NCBI RefSeq assembly: GCF_014042015.1
Contig: NZ_CP059493.1
Coordinates: 2,356,001 to 2,420,000 of the forward strand
Length of the DNA stretch: 64,000 nt
Reading direction: 5' to 3'
From: Actinotalea sp. JY-7876
Lineage (GTDB): Bacteria; Actinomycetota; Actinomycetes; Actinomycetales; Cellulomonadaceae
This document shows, in pieces, positions 52,064 through 61,395 of this stretch. Both the position numbers and the translations under genes were made by a program. The stretch's first letter is position 1. Each line of letters starts with the position of its first letter. A model generated the notes under the pieces. It was not told where the DNA came from and searched no databases. It was given only the letters and a program-made list of their open reading frames with translations.

Positions 52064-53002
52064 TCAGACGCGCTCGGCGACAGCACCCTGCGCGACGCCG
52101 GCGGCGAGCACGCGCCAGCCCGACGGCGTCGCGCCGTGGCGACCCGGCTCGCCGAGCAGCGCGGAGCGTGCGCGCGCCCCCTCGTCGCCGCGCGTCGCGT
52201 CCTCGAGCACCAGCACCGACGGCCCGGCACCGCTGACGACCGCGGCCTGCCCGGCGTCGCGCAGCGCGCGCACGAGCTCCCACGTCCCCGGCATCACGGC
52301 CGCCCGGTACTCCTGGTGGAGGCGGTCGACCGTCGCCGGGAGCAGCAGCTCCGGGCGGTGGCACAGCGCCTGCACGAGCAGCGCCGCCCGGCCCGCGGTG
52401 AGCGCGGCGTCGGCGTGCGGGACCGTCGCCGGCAGGACGCCGCGAGCCGTCGACGTCGACAGCCGGGTCGGCGGCACCAGGACCACGGGCCGCACCGACG
52501 GGTGCAGGGGAAGGCGCGTCGCGTGCGGCCCGTCGGCGGCGGTCCACGCGACGGTCGCCCCGCCGAGGATCGCCGGCGCCGCGTTGTCCGGGTGCCCCTC
52601 GAACCGCGAGGCGAGCCGGAACGCGACCGTGTCGCCGAGCGCCTCCGGCTCGGCGATGAGCATGCGTGCCGCGAGCACCCCGGCCACGACCGCCGCGGCG
52701 GACGAGCCCATGCCGCGGCCGTGCGGGATGCGGTTGACGCACGTCAGGTGCAGCCCGACCTGCGGTGCGCCGACCTCGTCGAGGGCCGCGCGGATCGCGC
52801 GGACCACGAGGTGGTCCTCCCCCGTCGGCAGCTCGCCCGCTCCCTCGCCGCTGACCTCGACGGTGACGTCCGCGCTGCCGAGCGCCCTGACCTCGACCTC
52901 GTCGTGGTGCTCCACGGCCAGGCCGAGGGCATCGAAGCCGGGGCCGAGGTTCGCGCTCGTCGCAGGGACGCGCACGCGCACGTGGTCGCTGCCGAGCCGC
53001 AC
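52064..53002 (-). CDS. thrB: homoserine kinase
   Basis: 312-residue GHMP kinase that phosphorylates homoserine. VRVRVPATSANLGPGFDALGLAVE is the N-terminal GHMP pattern. The ATP-binding loop is PHGRGMGSSAAAVVAGVLAA, and VSGAGPSVLVL is the C-terminal GHMP motif. It lies 3 nt after thrC and is the last of the hom-thrC-thrB group. Confidence 0.97.
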   Translation of the reverse strand: MRLGSDHVRVRVPATSANLGPGFDALGLAVEHHDEVEVRALGSADVTVEVSGEGAGELPTGEDHLVVRAIRAALDEVGAPQVGLHLTCVNRIPHGRGMGSSAAAVVAGVLAARMLIAEPEALGDTVAFRLASRFEGHPDNAAPAILGGATVAWTAADGPHATRLPLHPSVRPVVLVPPTRLSTSTARGVLPATVPHADAALTAGRAALLVQALCHRPELLLPATVDRLHQEYRAAVMPGTWELVRALRDAGQAAVVSGAGPSVLVLEDATRGDEGARARSALLGEPGRHGATPSGWRVLAAGVAQGAVAERV

Positions 53003-53005
53003 GGC

Positions 53006-54076
53006 TCAGCCCAGCTCGAGGGCGTCGGCGATGGAGACGACGTCGGCCGAGACGCGCACGGGCGTCACCTCGGAGCCGTCCGCCGCGCGCAGCGCCCACT
53101 GCGGGTCCTTGAGCCCATGGCCCGTGACCGTCACCGTGATGCGGGCACCCGCCGGCACCAGGCCCCGCTCGGCGCGCGCGAGGAGCCCTGCGACGCCGGC
53201 GGCCGACGCCGGCTCGACGAACACCCCGGCCCGCGTGGACAGCAGCCGGTGGGCGGCGAGGATCTGCTCGTCGGTCACGGACTCGATCACCCCGCCCGAC
53301 TCGTCGCGGGCCGCCACGGCCTGCTCCCACGACGCCGGGTTGCCGATGCGGATGGCCGTCGCGATGGTCTCCGGCTCGGTGACCGGGTGGCCCAGCACGA
53401 TCGGTGCGGCGCCGGCGGCCTGGAAGCCCCACATCGCCGGCGTGCGGCTCGCGGGACCGTCCGCGGCGTACTCGGTGAAGCCCTTCCAGTACGCCGTGAT
53501 GTTGCCGGCGTTGCCGACCGGGAGCACGTGGATGTCGGGAGCGTCGCCGAGCGAGTCGACGATCTCGAACGCGCCGGTCTTCTGACCCTGGATCCGGTCG
53601 GGGTTGACCGAGTTCACGAGCTCGACCGGGTACGCCTCGGCGAGCTTGCGGGCGGCGACGAGGCAGTCGTCGAAGTTGCCGTCGACCTGCAGCAGGCGCG
53701 CGCCGTGCGCGATGGCCTGGCTGAGCTTGCCCATCGCGATCTTGCCGTCGGGCACGAGCACGGCGCAGGTCATGCCGGCGACGGCGGCGTAGGCCGCCGC
53801 GGACGCCGACGTGTTGCCGGTCGACGCGCACACCACGGCGCGGGCACCGCGCCCGGCGGCCGCCGACATGGCCGTGGTCATGCCCCGGTCCTTGAAGGAG
53901 CCGGTCGGGTTCATGCCCTCGACCTTGAGGTGCACCTCGGCGCCGACGAGCTCGCCGATCGCGGGCGCCGGCACGAGCGGGGTGCCGCCCTCGCGCAGCG
54001 TGACGACGCGCTCGGTGAGGTGGGACGGGAGACGGTCGGCGTACTCGGCGATGACGCCTCGCCACTGGTGGGCCAC
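53006..54076 (-). CDS. thrC: threonine synthase
   Basis: 356-residue PLP enzyme converting O-phosphohomoserine to threonine. The PLP Lys is in [36 protein letters not shown] binds phosphate and substrate, and the Gly-rich PLP-phosphate loop is in [17 protein letters not shown]. This is the short, actinobacterial-type protein. Its start directly abuts the hom stop (no gap). Confidence 0.98.
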   Translation of the reverse strand: MAHQWRGVIAEYADRLPSHLTERVVTLREGGTPLVPAPAIGELVGAEVHLKVEGMNPTGSFKDRGMTTAMSAAAGRGARAVVCASTGNTSASAAAYAAVAGMTCAVLVPDGKIAMGKLSQAIAHGARLLQVDGNFDDCLVAARKLAEAYPVELVNSVNPDRIQGQKTGAFEIVDSLGDAPDIHVLPVGNAGNITAYWKGFTEYAADGPASRTPAMWGFQAAGAAPIVLGHPVTEPETIATAIRIGNPASWEQAVAARDESGGVIESVTDEQILAAHRLLSTRAGVFVEPASAAGVAGLLARAERGLVPAGARITVTVTGHGLKDPQWALRAADGSEVTPVRVSADVVSIADALELG

Positions 54077-55393
54077 TCAGGCTCCTTCGACGCGCAGCAC
54101 GGACAGGACGGTCAGGACGGCGGGCAGGCCCGCGATGTCGGCGACGGTGGCCGACAGCGCGGCCTCGCTCGCCTCGTGGGTCATGACGAGCAGCTCGGCC
54201 TGCTCCTCGCCGACGGGCGCGGGTCCCTGCCGGACGGTCTCGATGGAGACGCCGTGGCCCGCGAACACCTGGGCGACCTGGGCGAGGACGCCCGGCCGGT
54301 CCGCCACGCGCAGGTGGACCTGGTAGCGCGTGCGGGCGTGCGCGACGTCGTGGACCGGCAGGTCCGCGTACCGCGACTCGACCGGGCCGCGGCCGCCCAG
54401 CACGCGGTGGCGCGCCACCGTGACGACGTCGCCCAGGACGGCGCTCGCGGTCGGCGCGCCGCCCGCGCCGCGGCCGTAGAACATCAGCTCGCCGGCGGCC
54501 TCGGCCTCGACGAACACCGCGTTGAAGCCGCCGTGGACGCCCGCGAGCGGGTGGTCCACCGGCACGAGCGCGGGGTGGACCCGCGCGACGACGCCCGGGA
54601 CGCCGTCGGCGCTCACGCGCTCCGCGATCGCGAGCAGCTTGATGACGTGGCCGGTCCGCTGCGCCCAGGCGACGTCCTCGGCCGTGACGGCGAGGATGCC
54701 CTCGCGGTGGACGTCGTCGACGCCGACGCGGGTGTGGAAGGCGAGGGAGGCGAGGATCGCGGCCTTCGCCGCCGCGTCGTACCCCTCGACGTCGGCCGTC
54801 GGGTCCGCCTCCGCGTAGCCGAGGTCCTGGGCCTGCTTCACGGCCTGGTCGAGGTCGAGGCCCGTCGTCGTCATCTGGTCGAGCACGTAGTTCGTGGTGC
54901 CGTTGACGATGCCGAGCACGCGCGTGACGCGGTCCCCGGCGAGCGACTCGCGCACGGGGCGGACCAGCGGGATGGCCCCGGCGACGGCGGCCTCGAAGTA
55001 GAGGTCGGCACCGGCGGCGTCGGCGGCCGCGTAGAGGGTGGGCCCGTCCTGGCCGAGCAGGGCCTTGTTGGCCGTGACGACCCCGGCACCGTGCTCGATC
55101 GCGCGCAGCAGCAGGCCGCGCGCGGGCTCGATCCCGCCCATCACCTCGACGACGACGTCGGCCCGGGTCACGAGCTCGGCCGCGTCGGTGGTCAGGAGCG
55201 CGGGGTCGACCACGGGGTCCCGGGGCGCCGAGGCGTCACGCACCGCCACGCCCACGAGCTCGAGCCGGGCACCGACACGTGCGGCGAGCTCGTCGCCCTG
55301 CGTGAGCAGGAGCCGGGCCACCTCCGTGCCCACCACGCCGCAGCCGAGCAGGGCGACGCGCACCGCGCCGTCGGGGACTGCCACCGGGGCCAC
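54077..55393 (-). CDS. hom: homoserine dehydrogenase
   Basis: 438 residues, NAD(P)-dependent reduction of aspartate semialdehyde to homoserine, the branch step to threonine and methionine. VALLGCGVVGTEVARLLL is the Rossmann motif, VTANKALLG and LGYAEADPTADVEGYDAAAKAAILA are catalytic signatures. The C-terminus (DRPGVLAQVAQVFAGHGVSIETV) is an ACT domain, consistent with threonine feedback inhibition. The GTG at 55393 has a GAGGAGAG site; the in-frame GTG four codons later is an alternative. A TATCCT -10 lies about 40 nt upstream. Confidence 0.97.
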   Translation of the reverse strand: MAPVAVPDGAVRVALLGCGVVGTEVARLLLTQGDELAARVGARLELVGVAVRDASAPRDPVVDPALLTTDAAELVTRADVVVEVMGGIEPARGLLLRAIEHGAGVVTANKALLGQDGPTLYAAADAAGADLYFEAAVAGAIPLVRPVRESLAGDRVTRVLGIVNGTTNYVLDQMTTTGLDLDQAVKQAQDLGYAEADPTADVEGYDAAAKAAILASLAFHTRVGVDDVHREGILAVTAEDVAWAQRTGHVIKLLAIAERVSADGVPGVVARVHPALVPVDHPLAGVHGGFNAVFVEAEAAGELMFYGRGAGGAPTASAVLGDVVTVARHRVLGGRGPVESRYADLPVHDVAHARTRYQVHLRVADRPGVLAQVAQVFAGHGVSIETVRQGPAPVGEEQAELLVMTHEASEAALSATVADIAGLPAVLTVLSVLRVEGA

Positions 55394-55433
55394 CTCTCCT
55401 CGTTCCGCGCGACACGTGCCGCCGGGCGCTGCC

Positions 55434-55439
55434 CAGGAT
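55434..55439 (-). promoter_or_regulatory. putative hom promoter (-10)
   Basis: TATCCT on the reverse strand in the 97-nt lysA-hom gap, giving a short leader of about 34 nt before the GTG. It is one of the better -10 matches in the window; no good -35 was seen. Confidence 0.5.
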
Positions 55440-55490
55440 AGGGGCGGCCACCGGCGGCGGGACGCCGCGACCCGTCCGTGGACGTCGACC

Positions 55491-56864
55491 TCAGCCCACG
55501 TCCAGGGCGAGCAGGTCGTCCTCGGTCTCGCGGCGCACGATCACGCGCGCCACGCCGTCACGCACCGCGACGACCGGCGGCCGCGGGACGTGGTTGTAGT
55601 TCGACGCCATCGAGCGTCCGTACGCGCCCGTGGCGGGGACCGCCAGCAGGTCGCCGCGCGCGACGTCGGCCGGGAGGGCGACGTCGCGCACGACGATGTC
55701 GCCGCTCTCGCAGTGCTTGCCCACCACGCGGGCGGGCACCGTCGCGGCGTCGGCGGGACGCGAGACGACGGCGGCCGTGTAGCTCGCCCCGTACAGGGCG
55801 GGCCGCAGGTTGTCGCTCATCCCGCCGTCCACCGAGACGTACGTCCGGACGAGGTCCTCGTCGCCACCCACCGTCACGGGCTTGACGGTGCCGACCGTGT
55901 AGAGCGTCAGCGCCGTCGGCCCGACGACGGCCCGCCCGGGCTCGATGGAGATCCGGGGGACGGCCGTGCCGAGCCGGGCGCAGGCGTCGGCGACCGCCGC
56001 GGCCGTGTCCTTGGCGACGCGGTCGGGGTCCAGCGGGACCTCACCGGGCAGGTACGCGATCCCGAAGCCGCCGCCGAGGTCCACCTCGGGCACCAGGTGG
56101 TCCGTGAGCGCGGCCAGCTCGGCGCGCAGCTCCATGACGCGCCGCGCCGCCGCCTCGAAGCCGGACGGGTCGAGGATCTGCGAGCCGATGTGCGAGTGGA
56201 TGCCCAGCAGCTCGAGCTCGGGCCGGGCCAGGACGGCCCGCAGCGCGGCGAGCGCCTGCCCGCCCGTCACCGACAGGCCGAACTTCTGGTCCTCGTGCGC
56301 GGTGGAGATGTACTCGTGCCCGCCGGCGTGCACGCCCGTGGTCACGCGCACCATGACCGGCGCCCGGACGCCGGCGCGCGCGGCGGCGTCCGCCACGCGG
56401 CCCACCTCGCCGAGGGAGTCGAGGACGATCCGGCCGACGCCGGCCGCGAGCGCGCGCTCGAGCTCCGCGTCGGACTTGTTGTTGCCGTGCAGCCCGATGT
56501 CGACGCCCGGGACGCCCGCACGCAGGGCGACCGCCAGCTCGCCGCCCGTCGCGGTGTCGATGCGGAGCCCCTCCTCGTGCGCCCACCGCGCGACGGCGAC
56601 GCTGAGGAAGGCCTTACCCGCGTAGTAGACGTCGACGCCGACGCCGAGCGGCGCGAACGCGGCCTCGAACGCCGTCCGGAAGCGGCGCGCGCGGCTCCGG
56701 AAGTCCGCCTCGTCGAGCACGTAGGCGGGCGTGCCGTGCTCGGCCGCGAGCGCGCGCAGGTCCACTCCCCCCACGCTCACCGCGCCGTCCGGCCCCACCG
56801 CGGCCGACGCCGGCCAGACGGCCGGGTCCAGCGTCGGCGGGACCAGGTGGCCGGTCGAGCTCAC
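55491..56864 (-). CDS. lysA: diaminopimelate decarboxylase
   Basis: 457-residue PLP enzyme making lysine from meso-diaminopimelate. [18 protein letters not shown] has the PLP Lys, [14 protein letters not shown] and [12 protein letters not shown] bind PLP phosphate, and [12 protein letters not shown] carries the catalytic Cys and Glu. [19 protein letters not shown] is a substrate-binding signature. GTG 56864 overlaps the argS stop by 4 nt (GTGA), so they are translationally coupled. Confidence 0.98.
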   Translation of the reverse strand: MSSTGHLVPPTLDPAVWPASAAVGPDGAVSVGGVDLRALAAEHGTPAYVLDEADFRSRARRFRTAFEAAFAPLGVGVDVYYAGKAFLSVAVARWAHEEGLRIDTATGGELAVALRAGVPGVDIGLHGNNKSDAELERALAAGVGRIVLDSLGEVGRVADAAARAGVRAPVMVRVTTGVHAGGHEYISTAHEDQKFGLSVTGGQALAALRAVLARPELELLGIHSHIGSQILDPSGFEAAARRVMELRAELAALTDHLVPEVDLGGGFGIAYLPGEVPLDPDRVAKDTAAAVADACARLGTAVPRISIEPGRAVVGPTALTLYTVGTVKPVTVGGDEDLVRTYVSVDGGMSDNLRPALYGASYTAAVVSRPADAATVPARVVGKHCESGDIVVRDVALPADVARGDLLAVPATGAYGRSMASNYNHVPRPPVVAVRDGVARVIVRRETEDDLLALDVG

Positions 56865-58540
56865 ATCCGCTCCGGCGCGCTGACCCCGAGCAGGCCGAGG
56901 CCGTTGGCGAGGACCTGCCGGGTCGCGTCGTTGAGCCACAGGCGCGTGCGGTGGACGTCGCTGACCGCCTCGTCGCCGAACGGCGTGACGCGCCGCTGGT
57001 CGTACCACTTGTGGTACGCCCCGGCGACCTCCTCGAGGTGCCGGGCGACGCGGTGCGGCTCGCGCAGCTCGGCGGCCTGGGCCACCACGCGCGGGAACTC
57101 GCCCAGCTTGGCCAGCAGCGTCGACTCGCTGACGTGGTCGAGCAGCGAGGGGTCGAAGCCGTCCTCGCGACGCACGCCGAGGTCCGCCGCGTTGCGCGCG
57201 ACGTTCGCCGTGCGGGCGTGGGCGTACTGGACGTAGAAGACCGGGTTGTCGTTCGTCGACCGGCTGAGCAGGTCGAGGTCCAGGTCGATCGACTGGTCCG
57301 TCGAGGAGCGCGCCAGCGCGTAGCGCGCGGCGTCCACGCCGACGGCGCCCACGAGGTCGTCGATCGTCACGATCGTGCCCGCGCGCTTGCTCATGCGCAG
57401 CGGCTCGCCGTCGCGCAGCAGGTTCACCATCTGCCCGATGAGGATCTCGAGGTTCACGCCCGGGGTGTCCCCGAACGCGGCGCACATCGCCATCATGCGG
57501 CCGATGTAGCCGTGGTGGTCGGCGCCGAGCATGATCACGACGCGGTCGAAGCCCCGCTCGCGCTTGTCGAGGTAGTAGGCCAGGTCACCGGCGATGTACG
57601 CGGGCATGCCGTCCGACCGGACGATGACGCGGTCCCGGTCGTCGCCGAACTCCGTGGTGCGCAGCCACACGGCGCCGTCGGCCTCGTAGACGTGGCCGAG
57701 GTCGCGCAGGCGCGTGATCGCCCTCTCGACCGCGCCCGAGCGGTGCAGGGAGTCCTCGTGGAAGTAGACGTCGAAGTCGACGCGGAAGTCGTGCAGCGCC
57801 TGCTTGATCTCGCCGAACATCAGCTCGACGCCCCGGGCCCGGAACGCCTCCTGGGCCGCGTCGTCGGGCAGGGACAGCGGGTCCGGCTCGCCCGCCGCGG
57901 CGGCGTCGGCGATCACCCGGTCCGCGATGTCGGCGATGTACTGGCCGCCGTAGCCGTCCTCGGGCGCCTCCAGGCCCCGGGCGCGCGCCAGCAGCGACCG
58001 CGCGAACCTGTCGATCTGGGCACCGTGGTCGTTGAAGTAGTACTCGCGCGCCACCTCGGCACCGCTGGCCTGGAGCATGCGGGCCAGCGAGTCGCCGACC
58101 GCCGCCCAGCGCACCCCGCCGATGTGCAGCGGCCCGGTCGGGTTGGCCGAGACGAACTCGAGGTTGATCCGCTCGCCCGCCAGCACCTGCGAGCGGCCGA
58201 AGGCCTCCCCGGCCTCCACCACCGTGCGGGCGAGCTCGCCCGCCGCGGCCGTGTCGAGGGTGATGTTGAGGAAGCCGGGACCGGCGATCTCGACCTGCGC
58301 CACCCCTGGCGCCTCCGCGAGCCGCGCCGCCAGCACCTCGGCGAACGCGCGCGGCGCCATGCCGGCCTTCTTGGCGAGCTGCAGCGCCACGTTGGTCGCC
58401 CAGTCCCCGTGCTCGCGGGAGCGGGGTCGCTCCACCGTGATCGTCGCCGGCACGGCGTCGGCGGGCAGCGGCAGGGTGCCGTCGGCGACGGCGGACAGCA
58501 GGACGGCGCGCAGCGCCTCGGACAGCTCGGCGGGGGTCAC
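56861..58540 (-). CDS. argS: arginyl-tRNA synthetase
   Basis: 559-residue class I synthetase. The N-terminal Add-1-like domain is followed by [24 protein letters not shown], carrying the HIGH motif as HIGG. The KMSKS motif appears as [30 protein letters not shown] and [16 protein letters not shown] are ArgRS-typical, and the C-terminal anticodon-binding helices end in [13 protein letters not shown] 58540 follows TACCCT by 6 nt. It overlaps lysA downstream and the exporter gene upstream, each by 4 nt. Confidence 0.98.
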   Translation of the reverse strand: MTPAELSEALRAVLLSAVADGTLPLPADAVPATITVERPRSREHGDWATNVALQLAKKAGMAPRAFAEVLAARLAEAPGVAQVEIAGPGFLNITLDTAAAGELARTVVEAGEAFGRSQVLAGERINLEFVSANPTGPLHIGGVRWAAVGDSLARMLQASGAEVAREYYFNDHGAQIDRFARSLLARARGLEAPEDGYGGQYIADIADRVIADAAAAGEPDPLSLPDDAAQEAFRARGVELMFGEIKQALHDFRVDFDVYFHEDSLHRSGAVERAITRLRDLGHVYEADGAVWLRTTEFGDDRDRVIVRSDGMPAYIAGDLAYYLDKRERGFDRVVIMLGADHHGYIGRMMAMCAAFGDTPGVNLEILIGQMVNLLRDGEPLRMSKRAGTIVTIDDLVGAVGVDAARYALARSSTDQSIDLDLDLLSRSTNDNPVFYVQYAHARTANVARNAADLGVRREDGFDPSLLDHVSESTLLAKLGEFPRVVAQAAELREPHRVARHLEEVAGAYHKWYDQRRVTPFGDEAVSDVHRTRLWLNDATRQVLANGLGLLGVSAPERM

Positions 58541-59871
58541 GGTCCCAGGGTATCGAGACCGGCCGGTCGGCCCTGCGCCGTGTCCGGCCCGCCGCCGCGA
58601 GGGCCCCACGCGTCCTCGAGCATCCCGGGGCGGCACGCCACGGCCCCCGCCACCAGCAGCACCGCGCTCGAGACGGCCAGGACGACCGAGGGCAGCTCCC
58701 AGCCGCCGCTGGCGCCGTACAGCACGCCGACGAGCAACGGGCCGACGCCGGAGACCGCGTAGCCGACCCCCTGCGTGAACCCGGAGAGCGAGGCGGCGCC
58801 GGCGGACGTCCGCGTGCGCAGGTTGATGAGCGTCAGCAGCAGCGGGAACGTGCCGACCCCCAGCCCGAGCCCGATCATCCACGGCAGCGGGTACGCGGGC
58901 AGCCACAGCGTCCCGGCCCAGCCGACGACGTACAGCGCGACGAAGGCGACCACGACCGGGTACGGGTTGCGCAGCCGCACGGCCAGCGGCGGTGCGACCA
59001 GGGCGGGGACCAGCCCGAGGATCGCCACGAGCGCGAGCCAGCGTCCCGCGGCCGCGGGGTCGTGACCGGCGTCGACGAGCCGCGCCGGGAGCCAGGCGAA
59101 CACCACGTACGAGTTGAGCGAGTTCATCGCGAACGCGCCCGCGAGGCCCCACGCGAGCGGCACGCGCCACACCCGACCGGCATTGCGGTGGCGCGAGTCG
59201 AGCCGCGGCGTGGCCGACGGCGCGCGGCGCAGCACCTCGCGCAGGTGTGTCCGGGCCGCCGCGGAGCGCGCGATGACGACCAGCCACGGCACGACGGCCA
59301 CGAGCCCGACGACCGCCCACGAAGCCAGCGACGCGCGCCAGCCGAGCCGGGCCGCGGCGGGCACGGCGAGCAGCGGCGGCAGCGCGGCGCTGAACGCCAT
59401 GGCGACCGAGTACGCCGCGGTCACGGGCCCGATGCGGTCGGGGAAGTACCGCTTGACCAGGGGCGGCAGCAGGACGTTGCCCATGCCCATGCCCGCGAGG
59501 GCGATGAGCGACCACGCGACGAACGCGGGCGGCGTCGTCACGGTCGACCGGACGACCTCCCCCACGGCCGAGAGCACCATCGCCGCCACGAGGAGCGGCT
59601 CGAGGCCGACCCTGCGGGCGAGCGCCGGGGTGATCGAGCCGAACAGGGCGAACGAGGCGACGGGGACCGTCCCCAGCACGCCGGCCTGGGCCGCCGTGAG
59701 CCCGAGGTCCCCCTCGAGCCGGTCGAGGATCGGCGAGACCGAGGCGATCGCGATCCGCAGGTTGAGCGCGACGACGAGGATGCCCACCAGGACGAGGAGG
59801 CGCCCTCGCCACGGGTGCGGGGCGGCCGCGCCGGGACGCTGCCCGGCGTTCGGCTCGGGTGGTGCGGGCAT
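58537..59871 (-). CDS. MFS transporter (CynX/NimT-type)
   Basis: 444-residue transporter of the major facilitator superfamily with 12 predicted TM helices. The first is [25 protein letters not shown], whose NLR-x-A-I-A-S-V-S-P pattern is the hallmark of the CynX/NimT (cyanate, nitroimidazole) group. The C-terminal 25 residues are Gly/Pro-rich. The substrate is unknown. The stop overlaps the argS start by 4 nt, and a TACAGT -10 (reverse strand 59909-59904) gives a leader of about 26 nt. The divergent FadR-type gene at 59985 probably controls it. Confidence 0.9.
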   Translation of the reverse strand: MPAPPEPNAGQRPGAAAPHPWRGRLLVLVGILVVALNLRIAIASVSPILDRLEGDLGLTAAQAGVLGTVPVASFALFGSITPALARRVGLEPLLVAAMVLSAVGEVVRSTVTTPPAFVAWSLIALAGMGMGNVLLPPLVKRYFPDRIGPVTAAYSVAMAFSAALPPLLAVPAAARLGWRASLASWAVVGLVAVVPWLVVIARSAAARTHLREVLRRAPSATPRLDSRHRNAGRVWRVPLAWGLAGAFAMNSLNSYVVFAWLPARLVDAGHDPAAAGRWLALVAILGLVPALVAPPLAVRLRNPYPVVVAFVALYVVGWAGTLWLPAYPLPWMIGLGLGVGTFPLLLTLINLRTRTSAGAASLSGFTQGVGYAVSGVGPLLVGVLYGASGGWELPSVVLAVSSAVLLVAGAVACRPGMLEDAWGPRGGGPDTAQGRPAGLDTLGP

Positions 59872-59984
59872 GCCTGCCTGTCGCTCGTGGTGGGGTCGGC
59901 GCGACTGTACGGCAGGGGGCGACGTGCGCTCGACCCGTCCGGCGGTGTTGACTGCCCCACACCACCCCTACGTCCGGAGCCGGG

Positions 59985-60728
59985 ATGACGCGCCGCACCA
60001 ACCTCATCGACCTCGCGGTCGGGCGACTGCGCCAGCAGATCACGTCCGGCACCTGGGAGGTCGGCTCGCGCATCCCCGCGGAGCCCGAGCTCACCGAGCT
60101 GATCGGCGTCGGCCGCAACACGGTCCGCGAGGCCGTGCAGTCCCTCGTCCACGCGGGCATGCTCGAGCGCCGGCAGGGATCGGGCACCTACGTCCTGTCG
60201 AACTCCGAGCTGGGCAACGCGATGGGTCGCCAGATCGCCGGTGCCCACCAGCGCGACGTCCTGGAGGTCCGGCGCAGCCTCGAGGTCGAGGCGGCGCGGC
60301 TGGCGGCGCTCCGCCGGACCGACGAGCAGGTCGCCGAGCTGCGCGCGCTGCGCGACAGCCGCCGCGAGGCGTTCGAGAGCGGCGAGCTCGACCGGATGGT
60401 CGAGGCCGACCTGGCGCTGCACCGCACCATCGCCGTGGCCTCGCACAACCCGGTTCTCCTGGCGCTGTACGAGAACCTCCAGGACGCGATCGGCGAGAAC
60501 ATCCGCTTCAACTTCGAGCACCCGGTGCACGACGACGACTCGCACCACGTGCTCGTCGAGGCCGTGGCGGCCGCCGACCCCGAGGCGGCGATGCGTGAGA
60601 TCGACCGCTACCTGTCCGAGCTCATCGGCGAGGAGCTGCGGCCGGCGGAGACGGGTGGGGGCAGCCCCGAAGGGCTCTTCGCCCCCGGCGAGCGCCTGAA
60701 CGCCCCCGACGCCGAGCGCCCCGCCTGA
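59985..60728 (+). CDS. FadR/GntR-family transcriptional regulator
   Basis: 247 residues. The N-terminal winged helix-turn-helix (residues 5-72: [59 protein letters not shown]) is of the GntR type. The C-terminal all-helical FCD domain has [18 protein letters not shown] and [13 protein letters not shown], with His residues likely to bind metal or ligand. The effector is unknown. The 113-bp divergent region to the exporter gene contains TTGACT (59948-59953), a -35-like box, inside GGTGT-N10-ACACC, a weak operator candidate. Confidence 0.92.
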   Translation: MTRRTNLIDLAVGRLRQQITSGTWEVGSRIPAEPELTELIGVGRNTVREAVQSLVHAGMLERRQGSGTYVLSNSELGNAMGRQIAGAHQRDVLEVRRSLEVEAARLAALRRTDEQVAELRALRDSRREAFESGELDRMVEADLALHRTIAVASHNPVLLALYENLQDAIGENIRFNFEHPVHDDDSHHVLVEAVAAADPEAAMREIDRYLSELIGEELRPAETGGGSPEGLFAPGERLNAPDAERPA

Positions 60729-60767
60729 CCGGACGGGCGGCGGCACCGCGCACGCCCCGGCGGCTGG

Positions 60768-60773
60768 TAATGT
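60768..60773 (+). promoter_or_regulatory. putative tRNA-Arg promoter (-10)
   Basis: TAATGT 13 nt before the tRNA 5' end, unusually AT-rich for this window, fits a -10 with the start near 60780. No good -35 is visible. Confidence 0.5.
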
Positions 60774-60786
60774 TTCGCACCGCCCC

Positions 60787-60859
60787 GCCCGCGTAGCTCA
60801 GGGGATAGAGCGTCTGCCTCCGGAGCAGAAGGCCGCAGGTTCGATTCCTGCCGCGGGCA
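60787..60859 (+). tRNA. tRNA-Arg (anticodon CCG)
   Basis: Complete 73-nt cloverleaf: acceptor GCCCGCG pairs with CGCGGGC (60852-60858) and discriminator A60859. The D-arm starts GCTC. The anticodon stem TCTGC/GCAGA encloses the loop CTCCGGA with anticodon CCG. The T-arm GCAGG-TTCGATT-CCTGC is standard. The 3' CCA is not encoded (CCG follows). It reads the CGG arginine codon. An integrase gene follows, so its 3' end is the likely attachment site of an integrated element. Confidence 0.97.
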
Positions 60860-60867
60860 CCGATCAG

Positions 60868-60897
60868 AGCCCCGGTCCACCCATGGTGGCCGGGGCT
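60868..60897 (+). terminator. hairpin after tRNA-Arg
   Basis: AGCCCCGG-(T)-CCACC-CAT-GGTGG-CCGGGGCT: 13 base pairs with one bulged T and a 3-nt loop, starting 9 nt after the tRNA. A factor-independent-type terminator for the tRNA transcript; it could also mark the element border. Confidence 0.7.
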
Positions 60898-61014
60898 TCG
60901 TCGTCCCCGCATCGACCCAGTTCAGACGGCCCGCCAGGTGTCCCGTCGCCGTTCGAGCGTGGCCGGCCTGCGGCGCCGTCGAGGAGCACCGGCTGTGCGG
61001 AGGCGCTCACCGCT

Positions 61015-61031
61015 GACACACGATGTGTGTC
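61015..61031. promoter_or_regulatory. perfect palindromic operator candidate upstream of the excisionase-like gene
   Basis: GACACAC-GAT-GTGTGTC has 7-bp perfect arms and a 3-nt spacer. A CTGAC/GTCAG pair overlaps its outer part (61013-61017 with 61032-61036). It lies about 40 bp before the first gene of the integrase pair. Its base composition is lower in GC than the flanks, as expected for a protein-binding site. Confidence 0.5.
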
Positions 61032-61071
61032 GTCAGTGCGCGAACCGGAGAGTCCCGCACGGGTGCTGGGC

Positions 61072-61395
61072 ATGCCCCGACTGATGCGCCCGACCCTGCG
61101 GGTCCGGCTGACCCCTGACTCCCCCGTCCCGTCCGGCCACCCCCTGCTGGCCGGCTACCGGCCCGACCCGCTGCCGGTGCGCCGGCGTGTGCGCACCCTG
61201 GCATCCGCGCCGCGCCCGGTGGCCAGCGCCGTGCCGGCGGGGACCGTCGACGCGACCACCGCCGCCCGCCGGCTGGCGATCCCCGAGCCGGTGCTGCGCG
61301 GCCTGGCCCGGACCGCACCGGACCTGCTGCCGCCGTTCCGGCTCGTGGACGGCGAGCCGTGCTTCGCCCTGGCCGACCTGGAGGCGCGGCGATGA
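61072..61395 (+). CDS. small excisionase-like/helix-turn-helix protein overlapping the integrase gene
   Basis: 107 residues; family not firmly recognised. The N-terminal half is Arg/Pro-rich (LRVRLTPDSPVPSGHPLLAGYRP). The C-terminal half, VDATTAARRLAIPEPVLRGLARTAPDLLPPFRLVDGEPCFALADLEARR, looks like a winged-helix/MerR-type module of the excisionase kind. It overlaps the integrase start by 4 nt (ATGA), the arrangement of many xis-int pairs. The start is uncertain: ATG 61072, ATG 61084 and GTG 61063 are in frame. The gap 60898-61071 contains only the palindrome described separately. Confidence 0.6.
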   Translation: MPRLMRPTLRVRLTPDSPVPSGHPLLAGYRPDPLPVRRRVRTLASAPRPVASAVPAGTVDATTAARRLAIPEPVLRGLARTAPDLLPPFRLVDGEPCFALADLEARR

